Assembly: GCA_022447495.1 (NCBI GenBank)
Contig: JAKVBH010000014.1
Coordinates: 62,001 to 126,000, forward strand
Source: Marinovum sp.
GTDB lineage: Bacteria; Pseudomonadota; Alphaproteobacteria; Rhodobacterales; Rhodobacteraceae
Reading direction: 5' to 3'
Length of the DNA stretch: 64,000 bases
Shown here: positions 28,655 through 38,746 of the stretch, piece after piece
How positions within the stretch are numbered: position 1 is the first letter of the stretch
How the letters are laid out: each line of letters starts with the position of its first letter
Made by a program: the position numbers and the translations under genes
The notes under the pieces: generated by a model
What the model was told of the DNA's origin: nothing
Databases searched by the model: none
What the model saw: only the letters and a program-made list of their open reading frames with translations

Positions 28655-30096
28655 GCCGCGCCGTGATGATCCAGGGAACAGGCTCCAATGTGGGAAAATC
28701 CATGTTGGTCGCGGGGTTGTGCCGCGCCGCTCGCAAGCGTGGACTATCAGTGGCGCCATTCAAGCCGCAGAACATGTCCAACAATGCCGCCGTCACCGTG
28801 GACGGCGGAGAAATTGGACGGGCGCAAGCTCTTCAGGCGCTGGCCGCCGGTTTGGAGCCGCACACCGACATGAACCCCGTTCTCCTGAAGCCTGAAACAG
28901 ACGTCGGCTCCCAGGTGGTGGTGCAGGGCAAACGATTCACCACAGTGAAGGCGCGTGAGTATGCTTCTCTTAAGCCTTCCTTGCTCAAAGCTGTAGAAGA
29001 GAGCTTCAACCGATTGAAATCAAGTTACAATTTGATCATCGTTGAAGGTGCCGGAAGCCCAGCAGAGGTAAACCTTCGCGCTGGCGACATTGCCAATATG
29101 GGATTTGCCCGAGCCACAAACACCCCTATAATTCTTTGTGGGGACATCGACCGTGGAGGCGTCATAGCTCAACTTGTGGGCACCCAAGCGGTGATCGATC
29201 CACAGGATGCAGCACTTGTCCAAGGCTTCCTCATCAACAAATTCCGTGGCGACCCAAGCCTCTTTGATGACGGATACGCCATGTTAGAGAACCAAACCGG
29301 CTGGAAAGGGTTTGGTGTTGCGCCTTGGTTTGGCGAAGCGTGGAAGTTGCCCGCAGAAGACGCACTCGACATTGCGACGCCCAATCGAGATCGTGGCCTG
29401 CACGTTGTCTGCCTCAAGCTTTCGCGGATCGCCAATTTCGACGATCTCGATCCTCTGGCCCAAGAACCAGCTGTTCGCCTCACGATGCTTCATCCCGGCC
29501 AAGCCCTGCCCGGTGACGCAGACGTAGTTATCATTCCCGGCTCCAAATCCACCCGAGGCGACTTGGCTTTTCTGCGGGCGCAAGGCTGGGACATCGACTT
29601 GATCGCGCATAAACGTCGCGGCGGGCACATTTTGGGAATCTGCGGCGGGTACCAGATGCTGGGCCGCATTGTGTCAGACCCCAAAGGCATCGAAGGCGCA
29701 CCTGGAACCAATCCCGGGTTGGGGCTTCTCGATGTGCAGACCGTCATGACACCGCAAAAACACCTCACAACAGTAGATGCCACGCTCTTTGGTGACAGTA
29801 TTCCCGTGCGCGGCTATGAAATTCATATCGGCGAGACCCACGGACCCGACCGCGACCGTCCCTTTGCCACCATCGGCGGCCGCCCCGAAGGAGCACGATC
29901 CGCTGATGGCACGGTTGTGGGAAGTTATCTGCATGGGCTATTTCGCGATGACACGTTCCGCAACCATTGGTTGGAAAGTTTCGGAGTGTCGTCAGAGACT
30001 GGTTACGATGCCAGTGTTGACGCAACCCTTGACGCGCTCGCGGAACATCTCGAAACGCATCTCGATGTGGCGGGTCTCCTGGCTAAAGCCCGTTAA
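28651..30096 (+). CDS. cobQ: Cobyric acid synthase
   Basis: [46 protein letters not shown]. Confidence 0.96.
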   Translation: MSRAVMIQGTGSNVGKSMLVAGLCRAARKRGLSVAPFKPQNMSNNAAVTVDGGEIGRAQALQALAAGLEPHTDMNPVLLKPETDVGSQVVVQGKRFTTVKAREYASLKPSLLKAVEESFNRLKSSYNLIIVEGAGSPAEVNLRAGDIANMGFARATNTPIILCGDIDRGGVIAQLVGTQAVIDPQDAALVQGFLINKFRGDPSLFDDGYAMLENQTGWKGFGVAPWFGEAWKLPAEDALDIATPNRDRGLHVVCLKLSRIANFDDLDPLAQEPAVRLTMLHPGQALPGDADVVIIPGSKSTRGDLAFLRAQGWDIDLIAHKRRGGHILGICGGYQMLGRIVSDPKGIEGAPGTNPGLGLLDVQTVMTPQKHLTTVDATLFGDSIPVRGYEIHIGETHGPDRDRPFATIGGRPEGARSADGTVVGSYLHGLFRDDTFRNHWLESFGVSSETGYDASVDATLDALAEHLETHLDVAGLLAKAR

Positions 30097-31045
30097 ACGC
30101 GGCTTCTAATCGCTCCCAATCCTCGTCTGAACCAGGCAAGCCCAAACGAACCCAGCCGTTGGAATAGGGAAAAATCCGAGTCCAGATATGAGCATGCGCC
30201 AGGGCATCTTGGACCTTGGCCGCATCACGCGTGTCATAAGTCCGAAAAAGCAGCGAGCCGCCAACCATGGACCAACCTGCGTTTTGCGTCATGGCATCGA
30301 GACGTTCGCAATCAACCGCGAGACGCGCACGTGTCGTAGCCTGCCACTTCTGATCGCGGAGCGCTGTTTCACCGATGGCAATCGCCGGGCCGCTGGCCGC
30401 CCAAGGTCCGGCCAAACAGCGAAGCTCATCAATCAGATGAAGGGCTCCAACAGCAAAGCCAAGGCGCACGCCCGCAAGTCCATAGAACTTACCAAAAGAA
30501 CGTAAAATCATAATGTTGTCAGGCATAACTTCAGTAAGAAGTGACGCCTCTGGCGTAGGGTCCATGAAACTTTCATCGACCACCAAAAGCCCGACGTCAT
30601 TGGCACACCGCCGAAGCACATCCGCGGGCCAAAACCGCCCATCGGGGTTGTTTGGATTGACTACGATCGCGATATCGGCCCCTGCCAGCCCTCCAAGATC
30701 ACCAACCTCGGTCACCTGCCAACCCTGCGCGCGCAAGGCGCCTGCATGTTCGTTGTATGTCGGCGCAACCACCCGAGCCGCGCCCACCGGTCGGAGCCGC
30801 GGCACCAATTGGATCACGGCCTGAGCGCCCGCGAGAGCCAAAACGTCAGCGGTTGTACGATAAGCAAACTGCGCGGCCTGTTCCAAATCGGCAGTCTCCG
30901 CCCGCGTTGGAAGGCGGCTCCAAGCCGTACTCTCCAGCACAGGAAGTGGATACGGCACCGCATTGATGCCAGTGGACAGATCGATCCACGATCCCGCTCC
31001 GTAGTGCACCTGCGCACGATCAAGATCACCTCCGTGGTCGCGCAC
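30083..31045 (-). CDS. cobC: Threonine-phosphate decarboxylase / aminotransferase-fold (CobC of P. denitrificans nomenclature, CobD of Salmonella)
   Basis: [13 protein letters not shown]...[39 protein letters not shown] (PLP Lys). Confidence 0.9.
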   Translation of the reverse strand: MRDHGGDLDRAQVHYGAGSWIDLSTGINAVPYPLPVLESTAWSRLPTRAETADLEQAAQFAYRTTADVLALAGAQAVIQLVPRLRPVGAARVVAPTYNEHAGALRAQGWQVTEVGDLGGLAGADIAIVVNPNNPDGRFWPADVLRRCANDVGLLVVDESFMDPTPEASLLTEVMPDNIMILRSFGKFYGLAGVRLGFAVGALHLIDELRCLAGPWAASGPAIAIGETALRDQKWQATTRARLAVDCERLDAMTQNAGWSMVGGSLLFRTYDTRDAAKVQDALAHAHIWTRIFPYSNGWVRLGLPGSDEDWERLEAAFNGL

Positions 31046-31054
31046 CTTGCCCCC

Positions 31055-31990
31055 CTAAATTACCGCCAGGGCCAAGAGGCCCAAGGCACACACAAACACT
31101 GCGCGAAGATAGAGCGCAAGGCCCGATGCAATTGTTTCCGCGCGCGCTTCCTCGCCATCTGCAAATACCCACGGCTCATCAGAGACCGTATCACCATAAA
31201 CGCGCGGCCCCGAGAGGCGCACGTTGAGTGCTGCCGCCATCGCTGCTTCTGGCCATCCTGCGTTCGGTGAACGGTGCAGCCCAGCGTCCCGACGCATAGC
31301 ATCCACCGCCTCGCCAAACGCGCCGCTTACCAGAGCAAATAGAAGCCCAGTCAGCCGCGCGGGGGCCAGGTTCATCACATCATCAAGCCGTGCGGCCACT
31401 TTGCCAAAGTCTTCGTAGCGCGCATTTCGATGCCCAATCATCGAATCCATTGTGTTGATGGCCTTGTAGACGGCGATACCCGGCAATCCAGCGATCACCC
31501 CCCAAAACAGCGGGGCAAAAACGCCATCAGATGCATTCTCGGCCAAGCTTTCCAACGCCGCGCGAGCCACGCCAGCGTGGTCCAATTGATTTGGATCGCG
31601 CCCGACGATCATCGACACCGCGATCCGGGCTTGAAGGATATCTCCGGCGTCCAACGGACTCTGGACGTCTTGGACATGCGTGTACATTGAGCGCGAAGCA
31701 ATCAATGGCCAGGCAAGTACACCAAGTATCACGGCAGATATCAAAGACGATGGCAAAAGGCTCTGAAGCACCCAAGTAGGACCCGCAGCAAGCAGGCAAA
31801 TGAAGACAACCAAAATGCCGCCGCTAATCCGCCGCTTTTGAGCAGAACCAGTGTTCCAGAGCAGTTCCAGCTTTGAAATCAAATCGCCCACCCAAGTAAC
31901 TGGATGGCCAATGCGTTGAAACAACCAGTTGGGCCACCCGATTACGGCGTCGATCAACATTCCGACAAGCATGGCAGCGGCGAACATCAT
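31055..31990 (-). CDS. cbiB: Adenosylcobinamide-phosphate synthase (CobD/CbiB)
   Basis: LIDAVIGWPNWLFQRIGHPVTWVGDLI; IVGRDPNQLDHAGVARAALESLAENASDGVFAPLFWG. Confidence 0.94.
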   Translation of the reverse strand: MMFAAAMLVGMLIDAVIGWPNWLFQRIGHPVTWVGDLISKLELLWNTGSAQKRRISGGILVVFICLLAAGPTWVLQSLLPSSLISAVILGVLAWPLIASRSMYTHVQDVQSPLDAGDILQARIAVSMIVGRDPNQLDHAGVARAALESLAENASDGVFAPLFWGVIAGLPGIAVYKAINTMDSMIGHRNARYEDFGKVAARLDDVMNLAPARLTGLLFALVSGAFGEAVDAMRRDAGLHRSPNAGWPEAAMAAALNVRLSGPRVYGDTVSDEPWVFADGEEARAETIASGLALYLRAVFVCALGLLALAVI

Positions 31991-32123
31991 GTTCGCGCCC
32001 CTTGGTCGCTTTGCCGCAAGGTACAGATTGGCCCCACATGCTGACACTCACATATCATCGCCGCGACACGCCTCTTCGTTTTGGCCTTTCGCAGACCTTT
32101 GTAACCTGATTTGTCATGGAGCC

Positions 32124-32630
32124 ATGAAAAAGTCGATGCTCATAACCGGTGGCGCGCGCTCGGGCAAAAGTCGGTACGCCGAAGAACGCACCTTGGAGCT
32201 TGGCGCGCGCGCATATTACATCGCCACAGCAGAAGCCTATGACGACGAAATGCGGGCGCGCATTGCCGAACATCAAGCCCGTCGAGGCCCGGAATGGCAC
32301 AACCTGCATGCCACGTTTGACTTGGTTGAGACGTTGCGCGCCCATGACGAGGGCCCGCCGCGGCTGGTGGATTGTTTGACGCTTTGGCTGACCAATATGA
32401 TGCTGGCTGAGCGGGATTGGGAGACCGCCGTCAGTACATTGTGTGAGACCATTCCCGCTCTCTCATCCCCGGTTTTTTTTGTCAGCAACGAGGTCGGTGA
32501 CGGGATTGTGCCCGACAATGCCTTGGCCCGCGCCTTTCGCGATGCAGCAGGTCGCATGAACCAACAGGTCGCCAGCGCCTGTGACGGGCTTGTGTTGGTG
32601 GTGGCCGGTCATCCGCTTGAGATAAAATAG
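32124..32630 (+). CDS. cobP: Bifunctional adenosylcobinamide kinase/adenosylcobinamide-phosphate guanylyltransferase
   Basis: MLITGGARSGKSRYAEERTLELGARAYYIATAEAYDDEM; FVSNEVGDGIVP. Confidence 0.95.
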   Translation: MKKSMLITGGARSGKSRYAEERTLELGARAYYIATAEAYDDEMRARIAEHQARRGPEWHNLHATFDLVETLRAHDEGPPRLVDCLTLWLTNMMLAERDWETAVSTLCETIPALSSPVFFVSNEVGDGIVPDNALARAFRDAAGRMNQQVASACDGLVLVVAGHPLEIK

Positions 32631-32699
32631 CGCCCTGGCCTCTTTTGCACTTTCCCATATGTCCTCCTTCATGCGGTGAACGGCCAAACGGAGTCCCTC

Positions 32700-33413
32700 A
32701 TGCCCACAGCCCTTCTTGTCAGCCATGGTCAACCGTCGGACCCCGAGATCGGCGAGCGCGAGATCGCGTCATTGGCCATACGTGTGGCCGCACAAACGCG
32801 GGGCATCGATGTGATTGGCGTGACTTTAGCGATGCCTGGGCGTCTCGAAGTCGTGTCCGCTAATGCCCCGCCGGACACGGTGGTTCTGCCGATGTTCATG
32901 GCAGATGGTTGGTTCACCCAGGTGCAACTGCCCAAACGCTTGGGTGGCGTGCCTTTGAAGATTTTGCCGCCCTATGGCTGCCATCCCAAGCTCGCTGGCT
33001 TTGCCGCAGGGTGGCTTGGAGATGTGGTGGCGCGATCGGGATGGAACGCGGAGACCACCAACCTCATCGTTGTGGGGCATGGATCAGGGCGCAGCAAACG
33101 CCCAGCAGACGTCACGCACGCTTTTGCCGCCCATGTCCAGAACATCGCCCAGATGCGCAGCCTTCGGGTCGGTTTCGTGGAAGAAGACCCATGCCTCAAA
33201 GAGGTGCTTGCCGGATTGGACTATCGTGCGATCTGTCTTCCATTTTTCGCCGCGCGACGGGGGCATGTCCTTGAAGACCTGCCAGAGGCCATCGCAGAGG
33301 CGCATTTCACGGGAATGGTGCTGCCTCCCATTGGATTACACCCTTGTACGCCGGGCTTTATTGCGCTCATGCTCGACGATGCAACGGCCACGCAAACGAG
33401 AGCAGCATCATGA
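32700..33413 (+). CDS. CbiX/SirB-like two-domain chelatase-family protein
   Basis: LLVSHGQPS...; second half LIVVGHGSGRSKRP ... LPFFAARRGHVLEDLPEAI; RBS ggag before ATG. Confidence 0.75.
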   Translation: MPTALLVSHGQPSDPEIGEREIASLAIRVAAQTRGIDVIGVTLAMPGRLEVVSANAPPDTVVLPMFMADGWFTQVQLPKRLGGVPLKILPPYGCHPKLAGFAAGWLGDVVARSGWNAETTNLIVVGHGSGRSKRPADVTHAFAAHVQNIAQMRSLRVGFVEEDPCLKEVLAGLDYRAICLPFFAARRGHVLEDLPEAIAEAHFTGMVLPPIGLHPCTPGFIALMLDDATATQTRAAS

Positions 33414-34213
33414 GCAAATGGGTCACCGAGGCGGATGTTGATAACTATGCAAAAGACGGTGCCGTCGTTATTCGCGGTGTATTGGCTGAACATATCGAAG
33501 CGCTTCGCGAAGGCGTCGCTGAGAACATGGAACGTCCTGGGCCCAACGCAGCTGAAAACCTCAAACCTGGCCAGCCAGGACGGTTTTTCGATGATTATTG
33601 CAATTGGCAGCGGATCGACGCATTTGAGGCAGTAATCAATACCTGCGACTTGGCCGAAGTGGCAGCGACCCTAATGGGATCCGAGACCGTACAACTCTTC
33701 CATGACCATGTCTTGGTCAAAGAGCCGGGCACAACCCGCGCAACGCCGTGGCACCAAGACGGCCCCTACTACTTTGTGGGCGGGCGCCAGAATGTGAGCT
33801 TTTGGGCGCCACTCGATCCGGTTCAAGACGCGAGCCTGCGGTGCGTGGCGGGATCCCACCTGTGGCAGAAACAGGTTCTGCCCACCCGGTGGCTCAACGA
33901 AGCTGCGTTTTATCCCAACCCAGACCAGTATCGCCCCGTGCCCGATCCCGATGCGGAGGGCATGCGCGTGTTGGAATGGGCGATGGAACCGGGCGACGTA
34001 GTGGCGTTTCATTACAATTGCTTGCACGGCGCTCGGGGAAACACAACCGAACGTCGGCGGCGCGCCTTTTCACTGCGGCTCGTGGGGGACGACGCACGCT
34101 ATGTCACGCGGCCCGGTCGCACTTCGCCCCCCTTCCCCGATCATGGCATGGTCGAGGGTCAACGATTGCGCGAAGACTGGTTTCCAAAGATTTGGCCGAA
34201 GCCCAGCAGCTAA
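33410..34213 (+). CDS. Phytanoyl-CoA dioxygenase family protein
   Basis: LFHDHVLVKEPGTTRATPWHQDGPYYFVGG (HxD), VVAFHYNCLHGARGN...RRRAFSLRLVGDD. Confidence 0.88.
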   Translation: MSKWVTEADVDNYAKDGAVVIRGVLAEHIEALREGVAENMERPGPNAAENLKPGQPGRFFDDYCNWQRIDAFEAVINTCDLAEVAATLMGSETVQLFHDHVLVKEPGTTRATPWHQDGPYYFVGGRQNVSFWAPLDPVQDASLRCVAGSHLWQKQVLPTRWLNEAAFYPNPDQYRPVPDPDAEGMRVLEWAMEPGDVVAFHYNCLHGARGNTTERRRRAFSLRLVGDDARYVTRPGRTSPPFPDHGMVEGQRLREDWFPKIWPKPSS

Positions 34214-36621
34214 GATCGCCACCGCTTTAGGCGCAGGGCGTTCGTCACCACAAACACCGACGAAAGTGCCATCGCGCCACCAGCCAACGCGGGTTGCAAC
34301 GATAGCCCGGCCCAGGCAAATGCACCCGCCGCCACGGGAATGAGGGCTATGTTATAGATGAACGCCCAAAATAGGTTCTGGCGAATGTTGGCCATAACCG
34401 CGTGGGATAGTCGAAGGGCCGTATCAACCAAACGTGGGTCTTCCCCCATCAAAACCACATCCGCGCTTTCAATCGCCACGTCTGTCCCGGAGCCTAAAGC
34501 TATGCCAAGGTCTGCGGCCGCAAGCACTGGCGCGTCATTGATGCCGTCGCCGACGAACGCACTCGCCTGACCATCAGCAAGGTCTTTGAGCGCATATTGT
34601 TTGTCCGACGGGCTCAGATGAGCACGCGATGTTGGGATGGACAAGCGCCGTGCAGCGGCGGCCACTGCACCCTCACTGTCTCCAGACAAAAGCGCTGTAG
34701 TGATCCCTTGCGCCTGCAGCGCAGCAACCGCTTCTGTCGCTCCAGGTTTGAGGTCGTCTTGCACGGACAAAATCGCAATAAGCAACTGATTTTGAGATGC
34801 AAAAAGGACAGTCTTACCCAAGGCCTCCTGGTCGGCCACATGGTCTTGGACAACATCAATGTCGACGCCTTGTTCCGCCATCAATGCCGCGTTGCCAAGC
34901 GCCCAAGAATGTCCATCGACATCTCCCACAACACCTCGCCCTACAATTGCTTCGACCTTGTCGGCCACAAGTGATTCAGGAGGCGCCGCAGCGAGTATCG
35001 CGCGAGCAAGAGGATGCTCTGATTGCGCTTCGAGCGCGGCCAAGGCCTGCAGCACATCCTCTTCGCCATGCTCTCCCAAAACCATAACCTGGGCGATGCT
35101 TGGTTGGCCTTGGGTGAGCGTGCCGGTCTTGTCAAAAGCCACGACACGGACATCTGCTGCGCGTTGCAGACCAGCGCCCCCGCGGAACAAGACGCCAAGT
35201 TCTGCAGCCCGACCTGTTCCCGCCAAGATCGATGTTGGTACGGCGAGGCCCATGGCGCAGGGACAGGCGACAATCAGGACCGAAACGCTGGTGACCACGG
35301 CCGTTTCAATTCCTGCGCCCAAAGCGACCCATACCAAAAAGGTCGCCGCAGCTAAGACCAGAACCACCGGGACAAACCAAGCCGTTATGCGATCCACGAG
35401 ATCTTGGACCGGCAACCGTGCCGCTTGAGCCGCCTCGACCTGACGCACAATATTGGCCAACACGGTCTCGTCCGCCCGCTTGTAAACTTCGATCTCTAGC
35501 GCGGAGGTACCATTCACTGTCCCGGCAAACACATCAGAGCCTTGGGATTTAGCAACGGGAAGCGGCTCGCCCGTGAGCATCGCTTCGTCCACCTCGGCGG
35601 CCCCAAACACAACATGACCGTCAAGCGGGATGCGTGCCCCAGGCAGGACACGCAGACGATCGCCAGGTTGCAGCTCCGCCACCACAACCTCATGCACCTG
35701 GCCCGCGCCATCCAAACGCAATGCCATCGGCGGCGCGAGATCCATAAGCGCTTCAATCGCCGCTCCCGCCTGTCCCTTGGCCCGCGCCTCCAACGCGCGT
35801 CCAACAAGAATGAGGCTCACAATGACCGCGGCAGCCTCGAAATAGGCCGCACGAGACGCCGCAGGCAACAGTGTTGGTGCAAGCAAAACCACCATGGAAT
35901 AGGCCCACGCCGCGCCGGTGCCCAAGGCCACTAGAGCATTCATCTCCGGCGCCCCGCGCAACAATGCTGGTACCCCGCGTCGGAAAAACACCGCGCCCGG
36001 CCAGATCAAAACCAAAGTCGTAAGTGCGGCTTGAATGGTCCATGACGTACCATGTCCCAGGGTGTTCATTATCCAATCATGAAAGGCCGGGATCATGTGA
36101 CTGCCCATTTCTAGAATGAGCACGGGTAAGGTCAACAAAGCTGCAATCAGCGCCAATCGCCACTGATCCCGCGCTTCATCGGCTAGCCTATGAGACGCGC
36201 GCATGCCGCCATTGCTCTCGCGCAGCCGCGCCTCATACCCGACGGCAGATGTGGCGGCTTGCAGCACAGTCAATTCAATGCGTCCCAAGTGTTGAACATG
36301 GGCTTGTGAGGTGGCTAGGTTCACCTGAGCATCGACAACACCCGGTACAGATTTCAAGGCAGTCTGCACCCGCGCAACGCAGGATGCGCAGTGCATGTTG
36401 TCAAGCTCGAGGGTCTGCGACAGCACTTCAGCAGGGTATCCGGCACCCTCTAGCGCGTCGCGAAGCGCGGTTGCATCACCTCCCGAAACATCGGCCCGCG
36501 CATTTGCATAATTGACGGCAACCTCCTCCACGCCATCCACGGATTGAAGCGCGCGCGTGGCGCGCCCGGCACATCCGGCACAATTGAGCCCGGTCACAGT
36601 GAATGAAAGCGCCTCGGCCAT
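34210..36621 (-). CDS. copA: Copper-translocating P1B-type ATPase with two N-terminal HMA domains
   Basis: GLNCAGC and MHCASC metal-binding motifs; CPC (VACPCAMGLAVP); DKTGTLT; GDGINDAPVLAAADLG. Confidence 0.93.
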   Translation of the reverse strand: MAEALSFTVTGLNCAGCAGRATRALQSVDGVEEVAVNYANARADVSGGDATALRDALEGAGYPAEVLSQTLELDNMHCASCVARVQTALKSVPGVVDAQVNLATSQAHVQHLGRIELTVLQAATSAVGYEARLRESNGGMRASHRLADEARDQWRLALIAALLTLPVLILEMGSHMIPAFHDWIMNTLGHGTSWTIQAALTTLVLIWPGAVFFRRGVPALLRGAPEMNALVALGTGAAWAYSMVVLLAPTLLPAASRAAYFEAAAVIVSLILVGRALEARAKGQAGAAIEALMDLAPPMALRLDGAGQVHEVVVAELQPGDRLRVLPGARIPLDGHVVFGAAEVDEAMLTGEPLPVAKSQGSDVFAGTVNGTSALEIEVYKRADETVLANIVRQVEAAQAARLPVQDLVDRITAWFVPVVLVLAAATFLVWVALGAGIETAVVTSVSVLIVACPCAMGLAVPTSILAGTGRAAELGVLFRGGAGLQRAADVRVVAFDKTGTLTQGQPSIAQVMVLGEHGEEDVLQALAALEAQSEHPLARAILAAAPPESLVADKVEAIVGRGVVGDVDGHSWALGNAALMAEQGVDIDVVQDHVADQEALGKTVLFASQNQLLIAILSVQDDLKPGATEAVAALQAQGITTALLSGDSEGAVAAAARRLSIPTSRAHLSPSDKQYALKDLADGQASAFVGDGINDAPVLAAADLGIALGSGTDVAIESADVVLMGEDPRLVDTALRLSHAVMANIRQNLFWAFIYNIALIPVAAGAFAWAGLSLQPALAGGAMALSSVFVVTNALRLKRWRS

Positions 36622-36744
36622 GGTATCTCCTTGAGCCACAGATAAGATCGGCGCACCGCCAACCGCAAGGGGTCGGCCCGTCGCAGGCAGCGAGCGCAAT
36701 GAGAATCCTTGGCGACACACAAAAAAGCGGTCTAGGCTCTGATC

Positions 36745-38736
36745 ATGACGATCCAAACCACTTTGCCGTTCGAGATCACTGTGACCGAAGACCAAGGCAT
36801 TCCCCTGCCCGATGGTACTCGTCTCTCCGCGCGGCTTTGGCGCCCAGTCAGTGACATGCCTGTGCCGCTCATCCTAGAGTTCTTGCCCTATCGCAAGCGC
36901 GACGGCACCATTGCACGCGATGAGATGATGCATCCTTGGTACGCGGGTCATGGCTATGCCGCGCTACGAGTGGATATGCGAGGCTCTGGCGACAGCGAAG
37001 GTCTTTTGGACGACGAATACTCTCGTCAAGAGTTACAAGACGCCTGTGACGTCATCGCCTGGGCCTGCTCGCAGGAATGGTGTTCCGGTAAGGTTGGAAT
37101 GCAAGGGATTTCTTGGGGAGGTTTTAATTCGCTGCAGGTGGCCGCGTTGCAACCGGAGGGTTTGGACGCAGTAATATCCATCTGCTCTACAGTGGATCGC
37201 TATGCCGATGACATTCACTACAAAGGTGGCTGCCTTTTAGGCGAAAACTTCGGATGGGCGTCGCAGATGTGGTCCTACATGTCCCGTCCACCGGACCCAC
37301 AAATTGTCGGCAAGCAATGGCGAGAGATGTGGTTGAAGCGGTTGGAAGCGCAGGAATTCTTACTGTGCAAGTGGCTGCGCCATCAGCATCGCGACGCCTA
37401 TTGGGAGCATGGTTCGGTCTGCGAGGAATACTCTGCTCTGCACGCCAAAGTGCTCTCGATTGGCGGCTGGCACGACGGCTATCGCAACACGATCAACCAT
37501 CTGGTCAGCAATGTGCAAGGTGCCAAAGGCATCGTTGGTCCATGGAACCACAAATACCCATTTTACGCCGGACCAGAGCCGCGCATAGGATTTTTGCAAG
37601 AAGCAAAGCGATGGTGGGACCGTTGGCTTAAAGAGGAAGAAACCGGCGTCGAAGACGATCCAGATATGCGCATGTGGCTCATGGATGCTGTGCGCCCCAA
37701 AGCCTGGCTTGAGGCGCGGCCCGGACGGTGGGTCGCCGAACCAAAGTGGCCAACGTCTCGCGTGACCCAAGAGACATGGCATTTGAACGGTCAGAAACTG
37801 AGTGACGTGCCCGGCCCGGTCTCTTCACATTTGGCCAGCCCAACAAACTGCGGCGCAGTGGCTGGTGAATTTTTCCCATTCGCATTCGATGCCGAACTTC
37901 CAATGGACCAACGTCCAGATGACGCCCTATCGGCCTGTTTCGAAACACCTGTGTTGGAGGAAAGCAGAGACATCGTGGGAGCGCCGACAGTTACGCTGAC
38001 CCTTATTCCCGAAGCGCAAACCGGGCAGATCGCAGTGCGCCTTGTGGATGTCTTTCCCGATGGCACGTCGGCTTTGGTGACCTATGGGGTGTTGAATCTC
38101 TGCCACCATGAAAGCCACGCCACACCTGGACCACTCAACGCACACGAAGCAATCACCGTTGATGTCATCTTGGATCAGATAGCCTATCGCTTACCCGAAG
38201 GTCACAGATTGCGCCTCGCCGTGTCGACAGCCTATTGGCCCTACATTTGGCCCGCCCCGCACACCAAGGGCGTGACACTCAAAGGCGGTCAGTTTGACCT
38301 GCCTCTTCGACCAAGGGCGGAAAGCTCAGAATGGCGATTCGAGCCACCTGAAACTTCTGCGCCATGGAACTTCGATGTCCTGCGCCCTGCAGGGTATTCC
38401 AGACGGCGCACGTTCGACTACGGTTCCAGCGAAAGCTGTTTGACGATTGAGATCGACAACGGCGCGAACCGCGATCGGACGCATGGTCTCATCTCTGGAT
38501 CGCGCACCACCGAAACCTGGCGCATTCACGAGGATAAACCGTTGTCGGCTCGCGTTGAGATCACCTGGGATCAAGAACTGTCACGAGACGATTGGAGCGT
38601 GACAACTCACACTCAAAGCGAGATGTGGTGCGACGACCAATCCTTCTATTTCTTGGCGCGCATCACTGCGTTCGAGAAGGGCGAAACGGTCTTCGAACGC
38701 GAGATTATCGATAGCTGTCCTAGGGACCTTGTATAA
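36745..38736 (+). CDS. CocE/NonD family hydrolase (X-Pro dipeptidyl-peptidase S15-like)
   Basis: ALRVDMRGSGDSEG; GKVGMQGISWGGFNSLQVA; C-terminal beta domain. Confidence 0.9.
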   Translation: MTIQTTLPFEITVTEDQGIPLPDGTRLSARLWRPVSDMPVPLILEFLPYRKRDGTIARDEMMHPWYAGHGYAALRVDMRGSGDSEGLLDDEYSRQELQDACDVIAWACSQEWCSGKVGMQGISWGGFNSLQVAALQPEGLDAVISICSTVDRYADDIHYKGGCLLGENFGWASQMWSYMSRPPDPQIVGKQWREMWLKRLEAQEFLLCKWLRHQHRDAYWEHGSVCEEYSALHAKVLSIGGWHDGYRNTINHLVSNVQGAKGIVGPWNHKYPFYAGPEPRIGFLQEAKRWWDRWLKEEETGVEDDPDMRMWLMDAVRPKAWLEARPGRWVAEPKWPTSRVTQETWHLNGQKLSDVPGPVSSHLASPTNCGAVAGEFFPFAFDAELPMDQRPDDALSACFETPVLEESRDIVGAPTVTLTLIPEAQTGQIAVRLVDVFPDGTSALVTYGVLNLCHHESHATPGPLNAHEAITVDVILDQIAYRLPEGHRLRLAVSTAYWPYIWPAPHTKGVTLKGGQFDLPLRPRAESSEWRFEPPETSAPWNFDVLRPAGYSRRRTFDYGSSESCLTIEIDNGANRDRTHGLISGSRTTETWRIHEDKPLSARVEITWDQELSRDDWSVTTHTQSEMWCDDQSFYFLARITAFEKGETVFEREIIDSCPRDLV

Positions 38737-38746
38737 CGCCCGAAGG

